From Shinisaurus crocodilurus (taxonomy: Eukaryota; Chordata; Lepidosauria; Squamata; Shinisauridae), in contig CM037877.1 of assembly GCA_021292165.1 (NCBI GenBank), positions 79,416,524 to 79,480,523 of the forward strand: DNA of 64,000 nucleotides, in the 5' to 3' direction. Made by a program: the position numbers and the translations under genes. Positions 9,166 through 20,583 of the stretch are shown one piece after another. The notes beneath the pieces were generated by a model. The model did no database searches, was not told the origin of the DNA, and saw only the letters and a list, made by a program, of their open reading frames with translations. Within the stretch, counting starts at the first letter, position 1. The number at the start of each line of letters is the position of its first letter.

Positions 9166-9355
9166 AACAAGCTTATTGTTTACAAAAAAAGAAATATTTT
9201 CAATATGTTTCTGTTTTGGCACTTTAATGGTAATTAAAATATTTAATTTGTTTTAATATAAAATTGCGTCTTCATTTTATTTATTTTCATAAAAAGGCCC
9301 ACCAAAATCCTCAGCACCAGGCCCATAATGCTCTTAATCCGGCCCTGAGCTTTCA

Positions 9356-11160
9356 TGTTGCAATGAATCTTCAACAGGAAGTCAGGTATGCTTGATGCTA
9401 CACCGGCCATGTCGATTGGCATTCCTATGGCAAATAACACATCTGCTCCTGCTGCACATTGTTTATCGCAACTCACCATGTAAGTCAGGGCTATCACATC
9501 ATGGGTTTCCCTTCCCTTGCTGGTAAAGAATTATATGGATCAATGGAATGGAAACTCACAGCACACCTAACACAGACAGTTGTACTATGTGTGTCTTGTG
9601 CAGTTTTTTAGTATCATGGTTATTTTTATTATGTATAAATGATGGTTGATGTTTTAATTGTTTATCATTGATGCATTTTTATTATGTATTATCTGAAATA
9701 AAGAAGCAACGCTTGACTACACATAATAGAATATTATTTCTGGCAAAATGTACCAATCTTGTTTTTCATGCCTGTTCACCAACAATGCTTATCAAATGGC
9801 ATGCACTATGGGGAACTGCTCAGGAACTTCCTAGTAATACTATGTGCTTTTCAGAGTTGAGTTGAAATGTCTGAAAATACATACATTCCCCAATTTTTTA
9901 AAAAAGCTATTGAGCTATTATGCTTCTGAACTCTTCTGCTCCCTGGTGCTTGGGTCAGGGAGCAATGGCATCAGGTGGGCCACCAACCACACAAATTGGG
10001 GTAGATGTAAAGGGGGTCTATCGAACAGCAGCAACCAGGTCAATATATGGCAGGGAGTTGGCACAAACCCCCTTAGTATAATTTTAGGGTGTCGGTCATT
10101 GATGAAAACAGGTGCTAGCTATGACCATGCTCAATTTTACTGATCATAAAGAAGGTAATAGAAAGCCTCTTAGAAAGCCATAAATATCTCACCAGCAAGA
10201 GGGCAAGTATCAGCATGCTGCCTGCAATAATTAGTACTTCAGATTACTTGAACAAGCCAAGAATTATTATTACCCTTCAACCCCCAACGTCTATTGAAGA
10301 TTACTTACATTAGCATATGTGGCTCAAAGTGCAATAAGGGAGGAAGGCAATACAGTGAAATAAAGAACAAGCTACAACAAGCTTGCCTTTGCTAAGCCAC
10401 AATGTTCAACCATTTGACAAAGCATCAGGCAGTTGACCTCAGGTGGGCAAAGAAAAAAAAAAGTAATTCAGTGAAATTAGTGTTAGAAATAATGACTAGA
10501 GACGACCAAGAATGCTCCCACACAATAAGGCTGGGAACTCAAACCTTCTGCAAAGTGTGATCATTCCCTTGTGAAGCTTTACAACACTGGGACAATGATG
10601 TATTTAGAGTGCAATAATTAAAACAATAATTCCCAACAAAGTGGGGATTATGAGATAATTGACCATTTTGAGCTATTAAACAAACCATAGTTAAAGCCAA
10701 GGGTGCTCAGCTCTATGGCCAATTATATTATAATTATCTGAATGATATTATTGCTGTTATAAAGTCTGCTCAAAGTACAAAAGAAACAATAAAAAATTGA
10801 TAAAGTACGCACGGCAGGAAAATGACCTTCGAAGGAGGCTACTTGGCTGACTTTGCACTTGCATTGAGGCTCTCCTGTATGAATGGTTACTTTGTGGTCT
10901 CTCCTTTTCGCTCTAAAGGAACTGCCACACAGAGGATTCTGGGGGCATTTGGGTGTAATCATTCAGCATACCTGAAACCACACTGGCATCTGTGCACAAG
11001 CCCACCTACATACTACACTTACACACAGCCCACCATTTATCTGACCCTTTGGCACAAGTAAGTGTCACTTTCTTCAACAAGGTTGACCTCCTAGTGTGAT
11101 TAGGACTGCAGCTTTAGGGTTCTATTCAGAGAAAGTTAGACACACTTACATCTTACACCA
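9356..11160. other. Intron stretch, nothing recognised
   Basis: Apparently unique sequence with short open frames of no known family. No element termini, exon or RNA gene recognised. A run of A at about 10454-10464 is the only low-complexity feature. Confidence 0.4.
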
Positions 11161-11222
11161 CAATCCTATGCATATTGTATTGAACTGTGTTTATTCCCAG
11201 GAAACTGTGCTTAGGATTGCAA
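11161..11222. mobile_element. Short palindromic MITE, 'CAATCCTATGC' family
   Basis: The ends CAATCCTATGCA and TGCTTAGGATTG are inverted. The middle, with tgtattgaactgtgtttattccc, resembles a very common squamate palindromic repeat also seen at 18344, 33552 and 44221. Old and shortened. Confidence 0.5.
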
Positions 11223-11246
11223 ACTTGGCAAGTTTGATCCATAGAT

Positions 11247-11395
11247 CGTAGAGTTGGCAGGGGCCTACAAGGCCATCGAGTCCAACCCCCTGCTCAATGC
11301 AGGAAACTAGAGGAGGGGTCTCCCATCCAAGTAATGACCAGGCCTGACCCTGCTTAGCTTTCCAAACTCCGACAAGCTGAGCCAGTATGAGTCAC
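11247..11395 (-). mobile_element. 5S-rRNA-derived SINE with CR1-type tail
   Basis: Uninterrupted second copy, on the minus strand. The head GGCTCAGCTTGTCGGAG is followed by 5S-like box A AGCTAAGCAGGGTC (11346-11359), the intermediate element region, and box C GGATGGGAGACC (11317-11328). The tail then reads TGCATTGAGCAGGGGGTTGG ... CCAACTCTACGATCTATGG, matching CR1 3' ends. It corresponds well to the disrupted copy at 4800-4860 plus 6974-7090. The 5S internal promoter elements are nearly intact, so pol III transcription is conceivable. Confidence 0.85.
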
Positions 11396-12146
11396 AGGCC
11401 TGTGTGAGGCTCATTGAAATTCATGAGATTTATGTACAGCCCTAATTTAACTTTGTCTGGATTGCATCGTCAAATTGGTTGGCCAATGAACATTGTTGTC
11501 TTGGGTCTTGGTATCAAAAAATACTGATGAGTTTTGAAAAAAGAAAAGAAAAAGAAAAGCACAAATAACTTTCCCTCATATGGGCTTTCTCAGATAATTG
11601 GATTGATGTTAGTAATCCAAGGGTCTGATCATTACTTTTTAATGGAAACTATGATTTTAACAGGCAGTGTTTGATGTTTATAAGGCATTTTATCCACTAA
11701 TTAACTTCACTAATTGCTGATTAAATGAAGTTAATTAACAGAGAACAGTGTCCTATATAAGGCAGCAGAATATAAATGTTTAGTTCTGGTACTTAACTCT
11801 GAAAGTCAAAGAATTCTGAGAAAAATATATACAGTTTTTTCCCCTTCTAAATCAGAAAGCAAATTGCTTGCAAAATGGCACCAAGAGCAGCATTACACAA
11901 CATAAAAATATCACAAGGACCCAAGAGGTGAAGTATTTCAATTCTACTAGATCAAGAAAGGATGATCTATGCTCAGATTCGACCATATAATTTATGTTTA
12001 TTTGATAAATTTATACCATGTCTTCAACCAGGGGGTTCCCAGGTTGGCAATTAGCTGTTAGCGCATATGGTACCCCAAGCAGAGAGAAAGAGGGAGCAAG
12101 GTACATATAAGCAGTGAGGCCTGTAGGAGAAGAAATAATAGCAGAC

Positions 12147-12802
12147 CTTAAAAGTAGGGATAGGTGGAAAATTTGCTCCATCAGGGTTGTTGTTGTTTAA
12201 AGGGATTTAGCCAACCTGCATCTCCCTGAACCAAACAAAGAAACAGACACAATTTGCAGATAGAGAGCCAGTGTGTTGTAGCAGTTAGAGGGTTGGACTG
12301 GGACTCAGGAGATCCGGGTTCTAGTTCCCACTCGGCATGAAGCTCACTTGGTGACTTTGGGCCAGTCACTGACTCTCAGCCTAACCTACCTCACAGGGTT
12401 GTTGTGAGGATAAAATGGAGAGGAAGGGGAGGATTATCTAAGTCACCTTGGTTCCTTGCAGGAAAAAAGATGGGATATAAATAAATAAATAAATAAATAC
12501 AATAGAAATCCATACATTTCCAGGCTTGTGATGCATTCCACAAAAGAAAGAAAAATGCACTTGACAATATATGCACATTTGAAAAATACGCAAAACCCAT
12601 TGTGTACATTTTTAAAATGTGCACAAACAAGCTTTAGTCAATGAGAGCATGCATCAATTTGAAAAATGCACACAAAAATCCATACCGTTTTTTCTGTAAA
12701 AAATAAATCCACACAGGACTGACACAGAAGGGACTTGGAGGTGGGAAAAGGAGGAGGTCCACGGAAATGAATTTCATAGATCTGCCCATCCCTACTTAAA
12801 AT
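12147..12802. mobile_element. 640-bp non-autonomous hAT element containing a Sauria SINE
   Basis: Element 12155-12794. It starts TAGGGATAGGTGG and ends CTGCCCATCCCTA, roughly inverted. The 8-bp duplications CTTAAAAG (12147-12154) and CTTAAAAT (12795-12802) differ by one base. No transposase. A Sauria SINE sits inside at 12264-12500, so the hAT insertion is older than the SINE. Confidence 0.75.
12264..12500 (+). mobile_element. Sauria SINE, near full length
   Basis: tRNA-related head (gagccagtgtgttgtagcagttagag) with box A-like text and box B GGTTCTAGTTCCC. The conserved middle follows (gtgactttgggccagtcactg, ctaacctacctcacagggttgttgtgaggataaaatgg), then the Bov-B-type end tgcaggaaaaaagatgggatataaa and an ATAAATAAAT tail. 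Nested within the hAT element at 12155-12794. Confidence 0.93.
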
Positions 12803-13099
12803 AGAAACCATCACCCCCACCCCCACCCCACCAAGTTGTCCTTGCCACCACAGGCCAAAAAATAGGTACATTTATTGTTAGACACAAGGGTACTGGGCTA
12901 CACAGGCCATAATGTTTATCCGTAACTGTGAACTGAACTAATTAGACTGTTTTACCTAAAATGAGGCAGAGTGCTGTGAAAAAGAAAACCTAAAGCGTAA
13001 ATGCTTAATCATAGTTGTAAGTCTGGCGATATATAAACATTTAACTAATTTGGAGGGTCTTGCTAAGCTGTCTGCAGATTTGTTTCAATGTGTGCAGTT

Positions 13100-13101
<2 letters not shown>

Positions 13102-13131
<30 letters not shown>
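13102..13131. repeat. (AC)n microsatellite
   Basis: About 15 uninterrupted AC units, in otherwise unremarkable intron sequence between the hAT element (ends 12794) and the DIRS remnant (from about 13637), where I see nothing else. Confidence 0.95.
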
Positions 13132-13636
13132 GCATTTGTACAGACAGATCAGGTTACACAGTGGAAGTCAAAAATACCAGTCAATTTTGAAGTATAATTC
13201 TATCAGCATGGGCTGCTGATTCTTTGGCCCCTTCTGATATACAAGTGCACAAAGGCAAGCTTAACAGGTGTTTAAAGCAACAGCCAGGGCTGCTACCTTG
13301 TGTTGCACAGGAGGATGTTTAAAATTAATCCTTTAACATACCGTTTCCTCTGTAATCACTGACTGAGGGGATATAATGTGACTGAGGCCTGGCTGCTACT
13401 GAACCTGCAAGGGTCAATGGAGGGTGAAAGCAACCAGCCATGCTGAAGGATAGCCAGAAAAGGAAATGTGAAGAGCACAGCAGCAAAGCTTAGGGGAAGC
13501 AGTCACTGGCATGCCATCATGGGAAGAAGGCTAATAAAAATAAAAGCACATGGTATGATAACAGGCATCCCTTAGTAGGAAAATGAATAGGAGGAAACAG
13601 TGGAAAAATAAATTTAAAAACCCTTTAAAAATGTTA

Positions 13637-14990
13637 GGGATGAGGACGTGCACCCCTCTTACCTCCTGAATGAAGTTCTTTAGGGCTAGCTGGATGGCTC
13701 TTAGTTCAAGCCAGTTGTTCCTTTCGGCTCCAGACCCTCTGAGCCACACTGTGTCCCAGATGCCCCCCCCAACCCAGGATGTGGCATCCGTGGTTATGAT
13801 GACTCTTTCTAAATCTTCTAGGCTCATTCCTTCTTGGAACCTCGTCTGGTCCAGCCACCATTCCAATTCCTGATGAACCCGCTCTGGAAGATCAATTTGA
13901 CTGTGCATGCAGGAGGCAATATGGTTCTAGAATGGAAGCAACAAATTCTGGAGTTGGTATGAATGAAATCTGACCAATGCACCAAGCCCTGACACGGCAC
14001 CATCATCCCCAATAGTTGAACCAGGGCTATTAGGTTTGCTGTTCTCCAAGAGTGAATGGACATAGACAGTTGAGATAGTTTCCCAATCCATTCTTGTATG
14101 AGAAACATCTTGAACTGAGCGGTGTCCAATATCACCCACAGGTGTTCTAGTTGCTGGGTGGGACAGAAGGCACTTTCCCTCATGTTTACCAGAAATCCGT
14201 GGTCCTTAAGGCATTTCAGTGAGTTGGGTGCTGTCTGTACACTGCTGCTCTGATGATACTCTGATTAAAATGTCATCCAAGTATGGGTAGAGGTACACCT
14301 TATTCATCCTCAGATGTGCTATGACAGCTGCCAGGACCTTGGTAAACACTAGAGACGCTGAGGTGAGTCCAAACAGCAAAGCCCTGTATTGAAAATGTTG
14401 GATGTTGTAGCAAAACCACAAATACTTCTGGCGTTTTCTCCTGATCGAAACAGGCAGGTACGCCTTGGACAGGTCTATGGATACTAGGAAATCCTGCTTG
14501 TTCAGAGTGGCTGCAATCAATTTGATTCTCCATTTTGAAATGTCTTTTGATGATGTGTTTGTTTAACCATTTGAGGTCCCAAATTGCTTATATCCCCATT
14601 CCTTTTGGGAACTAAGAAGAAGATAGAGTATCTTCTGATCTTTCTTGCTGGGACTGGTTATGCAGTTTTAATCTCCAATAGGTGATTGATAGCCTTGATA
14701 AAGTTCTAATACTTGGAAAGCTTGTGTGAGAGTGGGGAAGCTATAAACTTCTCTCTGTGAAGATGGGCAAATTCCAAGGAGTAGCCCCTGGTTATTATGT
14801 TTCTCACCCACTTGTCCAAGGTAGTTTGGAGCCAAGTGGGAGCAAAATTCAGCAGGTGCCTCCCACAAGGCACCCATTGTTGGACTGGTGTCAGGCAGAT
14901 GAATTCTTCTTTTGCCATTTGCTGTACTTTGAGGCATAGTTTGAGGATGCTGACTGCATCATGCCAGAAGATCTGTAGGCTCTTTGCCAT
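13637..14990 (-). pseudogene. DIRS-like retrotransposon RT/RNase H, decayed
   Basis: Minus-strand fragments in shifting frames resemble the DIRS/Ngaro pol region. In order: a start block (QQWVPCGRHLLNFAPTWLQT... with WVRNIITRGYSLEF), RT palm text (IDLSKAYLPV, KYLWFCYNIQHFQYRALLFG, FTKVLAAVIAHLR) with the catalytic YLDD about residue 80 of the 14206-14520 frame, and an RNase H-like part (VIITTDATSWVGGGIWD ... ERNNWLELRAIQLALKNFI). Several frameshifts and stops separate these blocks. The 3' side is lost at about 13637, so no tyrosine recombinase or methyltransferase domain is visible. DIRS elements normally integrate by a tyrosine recombinase and leave no target duplication, and none was found. 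Confidence 0.85.
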
Positions 14991-16695
14991 TTGGGTTTGT
15001 AACCACCCTGTTGGTTTGGTCTGTGCATGCGTCTGTTAGGATGAAAGCACTGCTGTGGTTTGTGTTTCCATTCTTCTTTCTTTGAATGAAGCACCTTTTC
15101 TTTTCCCTTATTTTCCACCAAGACTTTGTCAAGTGGTTCCCCAAGAAGTTGGGCACCTGCGAAGGCTGAAGTGGCCAGCTTAATCTGGGAGCCCAGGTCC
15201 ACATGCCAGTTCCTGAGTCATATGTTATGTCTCATGACTGTATTAACTGCCATAGCTCTGACTCCCAACTGGATCGTATCCAAGGAAGAGTCAGCAAGCA
15301 CGTCCACTGTATATGGGATTTTCTTCAGCCCACCCTGAATGGGTTTGGGGATCAAATCTGAGCCTGCCAATTCATCTATCCACAAGTAAGTCACCCTAGT
15401 GAAAAAGGAATTAGTCGCCAAAGTCCTGAAGGCAGCAGCTGATGCCTCAAACCCTCTGCACACAGCTGCTTCTACTCACTTATTGCAAGGATCTTTCGGC
15501 ACACTTTCCCCATCAGGGGGCAGGACTGATGAGGAGGTCAATGCAGCATAGGAGCATCAACCACGAGGAATTTCAGCTGATCCATCATCTTAGCTGGCAG
15601 ACAGCAAGTTTTATTAGCCAATTTGTGGTTGCTTGATTCTCCACAGTGAGGCTCATTCTACCTTCCAGACATCTGAGAAAGCATCAGGGAAGGGGACTGT
15701 CAAGGATTTTGGTGGTCCAGATGGGAAGACCATCTTAGCCCCTGCAGAAGTAGTGGGAGATATAGAATCCTCTGGTTTAGGTACATCCTCCATTAATTTG
15801 AAGAATTCTACTCGCTTTCGCTAACAGGGCTGGAAAAAATTCTACTGAAAACAAGCATTGGGGGAATCCAGCTGTTCTTCTGACAATTCTCCTTCTTCCC
15901 CATTATTTGAGTCAGAGGAGTCTTGATCCTCGACTGAGGAGGGAGATGGGGCTCAGTGCCGGGTTTTGTCCTGTTTGGATGCTTTTCATGCCTTGAAACC
16001 CTTCCTTTTGCTCCCATCTAAGGCCTTAAGGGCTTTGGGGAGGCTACCCTTAGGGGTAGGGGAAGAAGGTGGGGAGGAGGTGGAGGGTGATGAACATGGG
16101 CTGGAAGATCTGGAATCTGAGGAAGATTCCCTAACCCTCTTCCTTCCCCTTTTCTCTTTTTGTTTAGCGGAGCTTCTAGTCTCATGTCTGCTCCTCTTTC
16201 ATTTCCCCTTGTGCTTCTTGCGGGGGAGAGGGGTGGGCCCTGGTGGGCCCCTTCCCTTGACTTGCTAATCCTTGGGGTATAATCTGTCCCACCCACTGGC
16301 AAAATTGCACCTCCTCCTGGGGCAGCTTCATGGCGAGGTCTTGTAATGTTAAGAGTACTCACTCCCACCTCACTCTGACGCTCCTTGTCGCTTGGTGCCA
16401 AGAAGCAGTCTCCCTCTGGTGGACGGTCCCTGGCCCTTTCCATGTTCTTCTGAAGGGATAGGGATAGGAGGACTACAGTTTCTTCCCCTTTAGTTCCCCC
16501 CTAACCCTGTCTGTAAGGGAAGGGGGTTAGAACTGGGGGCAGCAGTGGCGTGGGCTTTCTGCAGTCTTGTGAAGGAATGTGCCTTTGGTGTCTTCCAGCC
16601 ATGCCACACCACGCCTAAAGCCGAGTATAGGCCACACCAAGCACTGGCATCTTGCAAATGCTGCCATCCACTCGTCCTTTTTTCTGCCAACAAAG
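14991..16695 (-). pseudogene. DIRS-like gag region, decayed
   Basis: Upstream of the RT on the same strand, broken frames give a gag-like protein. One block is FEASAAAFRTLATNSFFTRVT ... IQLGVRAMAVNTVMRHNI, followed by ATSAFAGAQLLGEPLDKVLVENKGKEK and a basic tail with KPQQCFHPNRR. Farther upstream a proline- and charge-rich N-terminal region (about 15808-16443) fits the variable start of DIRS gag. Frameshifts at several points make it non-functional. The assignment rests on position and on GEPLDKVLVE-type wording that I associate with DIRS gag. Confidence 0.65.
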
Positions 16696-17065
16696 TGTCT
16701 GTGCCTTAGTGGAGCAACTGTTACAGGCTGTCTCTAGCCTCAGCGGAAGAGCTGTGGAAGTTGGACCCTTTCCCCCTGCTAACTTGTTTCGCCCAGCTCT
16801 AGCTACTGCTGGATGGGAAAAGGGGGTAGGGAGGGAGAAAAGAGAGAATGGAGAAGAATAAAGGAAGAGAAAGGAAATTTCCTATGTGGGAAACAAAAGT
16901 GAAACAAAGATGTAGGCTGAGCTCTATAGAGTTCCAGCCAGATCCAACCACTCTGCTCGCTAGGCAGGGCTAGTCTGGGAGATAGGACAGCTCATCCCCC
17001 TGGAAAGATCAAATTTAGATATGGACCCTGCCTACAAGCTCCAGGAAGATGCGCCATCCCAAGGT
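16696..17065 (-). mobile_element. Possible 5' untranslated/terminal part of the DIRS-like element
   Basis: Continues upstream of the gag-like region with no clear break. It includes 'cgccatcccaaggtggagaatgtcctccgtg' near 17051, which resembles terminal text of vertebrate DIRS elements as I remember it. I could not pair it with an internal complementary region, so the boundary is approximate. Confidence 0.35.
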
Positions 17066-17698
17066 GGAGAATGTCCTCCGTGTGACTCAGGAAAATGAGC
17101 AGGTAATTTGCCCAGAAAGAAGGAGCAGCTAGTGCCATGAGAAAGAGAATACACAAAACAACAAAGGATCCTGAAGGTGTACATGAGTGGCAGAGAAATG
17201 CAAGCTATCCATTATGGAAGTGAAAAAATACTAATTGCAGTGAAGTAAAAAAGAGAATTGAAACAATGGATGCTACGAAAGCTCGAATTTCTAGCATTCC
17301 ATTGCATTGCTCTGGATAAATCAATAGCAGGCCGGTCTACACATTATACTCACCACGTGGTGTGTAGAGTTTTCAAGAGGCATTGTTCCTTGTTTGCAAT
17401 GTGTGTCATGCACTGGTGGCATTTTGAGTCTCCTGCTTTCCACTTCAGGAATTCTGCGAGGGCTTGGTGGCATGCTATCCTACTCGCATGATAAGTATAA
17501 CCTTTACATTAAGTTCATATGGGACAGAGCTTGGGAAGAAGTGATTTGTCCGCTGCAGCAGTTTGTGCCATGTCCTGAGTGACTGATTATGTGGCAACAA
17601 TATAGCCCTCTTTTTCTCCATGGTTCCATTCAAAAGTACTGGCATGAAGGAAGGGGTCAGTCTACCTGACCAGAGTGACCATATTTGTAAAGGGCAGA
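17066..17698. other. Intron stretch, nothing recognised
   Basis: Unique-looking sequence between the DIRS remnant and the hAT element at 17707. No exon or repeat recognised. Confidence 0.4.
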
Positions 17699-18059
17699 CA
17701 CTATGGCAGAGATGTCAAACTTCTTTCAGCCTGAGGGTCAAATTCAATTTTGGAGAAGGTCTCAGGAGATGCATTACAGAGGTGGGCAGCGCCAAAGGCA
17801 AATAGGGGCAGAACAACATATCCCAAATGCCAGCATATTGTAGCTTAAAGTTCTTACTGCCACTAACTAAGCCTCAGGAAAGGCATTTTAACCTTTTAGA
17901 CTGGGGGAGAAAAAACACAAAAGCCAGGAAACAAAATGATCAGTGGGGGTCAGGAGAAAGGGGGCATGGCCATTTGGGGAAATCCAGAGGGCCAGAATGG
18001 GACCCCAGGTTGGCTAGATTTGGCCCACAGGCCTGAGGTTCGACACCTCTTCACTAATG
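17699..18059. mobile_element. 345-bp non-autonomous hAT element
   Basis: Element 17707-18051. It begins CAGAGATGTCAAAC and ends GGTTCGACACCTCTT, roughly inverted, as in the widespread 'CAGAGGTGTCAAAC' hAT families. The flanks CACTATGG (17699-17706) and CACTAATG (18052-18059) match at six of eight bases, consistent with an aged duplication. The interior (ctagatttggcccacaggcctgagg) is typical of this family. Non-coding. Confidence 0.75.
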
Positions 18060-20421
18060 AAACAAAAGACAGGATTTCTATTTAGCTACTACTTATGCTT
18101 TATAGGAAATTCTTCCCCAGTGCACACTTTAAAAAAAAGCAGCCATGATCGATACAGATATTTTTTTTTAAATCATGCATCACACAAGACTCATCTAGAG
18201 TGAACACCACACATGGCAACATTATATCTCACTTCCCATGCCAGCCTCTAACAATGTGGGAAGTGTAGCATTTAGACTTGGCCTACCTCAACAATGTTTA
18301 CATGAGGTGCTAAGTCAATCCATACAGATTCTAACAGCACAAGTCAATGCATATTTAACACTCAGAATTAAGTCCCACTGTGTTCAATGGGGCTTGCTCC
18401 TTATTGAGTGTGCATAGGTTGGCAACCTAAATGTAGTAAAAGGAAATAATATTGAAAATTTTGAAAACAAACAAATGCCAAAGAAGACTGAGTGGGTCTG
18501 CATATTTAAATAGCCCCCTAGTGGGCCTGGCTGTGTGCTGCTTAGAAGCTCCTGGAAAAAATAGTCAGAGCGGCTGTCTAGCGCCTAACTAAAACACTGA
18601 CTAAAGCTGCAGTCTAACCTACACTTACTATATTCTGAACTGCCAGGCATAGGATTAGGCTGTAAATGTGCTTACTGGGAATCAGCTGTATTCCTGCAAA
18701 GGATGAAATGTACAACCATTATCTGCTTTCTGGTTTCTAATTTCTGCTAATACAGCATGAAGTCAAGCCCTGCCTGTAGCCTTGTTAATAGGTCATCTGG
18801 CCATCAGGGCTGGGCATAACATAGTAGAATGAAGCCAAGGGAGTTTCTCTTTCAGGTCAGGAATTTAAAAGGACAGGCTCAAACATATGACCAGATATGT
18901 ACATCAAAGGTCACACAAGGACCCTCAATACACTGTACTCTCAGACTCCACCTGATTAACCACACCTGAGCATGGTTCCACCTTACCATATGTTTAATGC
19001 TGTCCAATTGGCAGCTGTAATCATGCGACTCTCCAGAGAGAGGGGGATAGAGACTTACTTTCCATCCACATGGATGGTCATGTCATATCAAATGACCCTC
19101 AGAAAACCCCTGAAGTATCCACAGAAACAACACAGACCTGCGTGTGTGTGTTCTGTTGGGGGTGGGGGTGGTAGCAGTAACACAACTGATATCAAGGCTG
19201 TTAACTCCACATACACCGTCAAATGCTAGGCAACCTCTCAAATTTATTCTTTTTGTTAAACTGGGGTGTTGCAAAAAATAATAATAATCTTTTTCTCACT
19301 TTAAGCATTGCAAAAGATGGTCAGCAATTAAAATACTGACCTGCATGGAAAAGCCATTTGGCAACTAAAGAATAGGACATAGATACAGTTAGGTAGGCTT
19401 AAATAATTGTTATTTCACTTCAAATGCAGTTGACAACTTATAAAGAGCTGAACTGAAACTATTGCTAGCTGTTAAACACTTACTAGCTGTAATGCTCCTA
19501 ATTCTGTTGCTGCTATGATCTTTTTATTATTAACTACTAAAATATAAATAATGGGGTGAGACCATCAATATATTACAAGCACACTATTGCTGTCACACCC
19601 TTTTCAGTGGGGGCAGGGCTACTGCTTAGAGCCAAGGGCAGTTTTTGCCCCCCCCCCCCCACTGCTAAGCAGGCCATATAAATGCAGCACGTTCCTTTTT
19701 CAATAAGAATGAACAACAATGATTTACTTACTATGGAAGAAATTGAAAAAGTATAATTCAAGGGCACCAATAGTCCGGGGGCCAAACATACCCCTGTTCT
19801 AGATTAAAGCAATTTTGGTGGAGGGAGATCAGGGAGAAATGGTTTGCCCCTCCATAATAGAGTCTTGCCAATGCCAGTCTGTTTTATTTTGCCCCTCAGA
19901 ACTCAATAGAAGCCACTGAAAAAACAATCTCACTTACTAACTGCTTTCCCCTGTGTCATGCTAGAGTATGATAGAGAGAGAGAGAACCCAGGAACAAGTT
20001 TTCATGCATACTTCAGACACATTCAAACAAATGGTGCTCTACACGCCCAACATATGCACTTCAAGTTACTGAGAACAGGGTTTGGGGATTAACATTTTCA
20101 TCATATTTATAATTCCATAATGATACCGAATGGCAACAACTGCACTAAAATAGTAGTGATTACTTACTTATTACTTTCTTGTACAGGTACCAAATGTGTC
20201 AGTTTTACTATTTCTACAACACTGCAAACCCATTAAGACCTGAGATGGGTTGACAATGAGTGGCGAGACACTATCAGCCCTACATCAAACTCTGGACTTA
20301 GGACTCTGTTGACAAAGAGATGCTCCACTTATTATGGAGGAAAGGAACACTATACTGTAGTGACCACACCCATAATCACAAAGGACTGCCAAGCCACCTT
20401 CTTCCACGTACTCTGACCAGT
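18060..20421. other. Intron stretch with one short MITE, otherwise unremarkable
   Basis: Apart from the palindromic repeat at 18344-18428 and a poly-C run at about 19650-19662, nothing is recognised. The frames here have no known family. Confidence 0.4.
18344..18428. mobile_element. Short palindromic MITE, 'CAATCCTATGC' family
   Basis: Contains AATTAAGTCCCACTGTGTTC and AATGGGGCTTGCTCC around a palindromic centre, with degraded ends (tcaatgcata / tgcataggttg). It resembles the copies at 33552 and 44221. Degraded, no clear target duplication. Confidence 0.5.
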
Positions 20422-20583
20422 GGGATAGACAGTGCTTTTTTTCTGGAGAAAAGGGTACCGGAACTCTTGGATTACATTTCCTCGGGAGTAGATGGCGATT
20501 AAATTGTAATGCAATTAATAGAAGAAAAGGTGCTGGAACTCGGTTCTGGTGAGTTCCACCAGAAAAAAAGCCCTGGGGATAGA
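20422..20583. mobile_element. 146-bp hAT-type MITE with perfect 8-bp TSD
   Basis: Element 20430-20575. It begins CAGTGCTTTTTTTCTGG and ends CCAGAAAAAAAGCCCTG (inverted), flanked by GGGATAGA at 20422-20429 and 20576-20583. Non-coding and apparently recent by the intact duplication. Confidence 0.9.

Larger units (their letters stand above)
7091..9355. mobile_element. 2.25-kb non-autonomous hAT element with TSDs
   Basis: The element proper is 7099-9347. It begins CAGGGCCGGATTAAG and ends with the exact inverse CTTAATCCGGCCCTG, and it is flanked by the perfect 8-bp duplication AGCTTTCA (7091-7098 and 9348-9355), the hAT signature. No hAT transposase is recognisable. Instead it carries a GC/CpG-rich block (about 7180-7610), a degenerate minisatellite (7550-7895), a truncated Sauria SINE (7926-8080), a large palindrome (8281-8656) and a Penelope-like remnant (9035-9165). 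It must be non-autonomous and mobilised in trans. Confidence 0.9.

Noticed and set aside
12264..12340. A tRNA gene at the head of the Sauria SINEs
   Set aside because: Box A/B-like text belongs to the SINE head. No complete cloverleaf and no independent gene.
13637..14990. Endogenous retrovirus pol
   Set aside because: Wording around YLDD and the RNase H-like block fits DIRS better, and no LTRs, protease or envelope text were seen.
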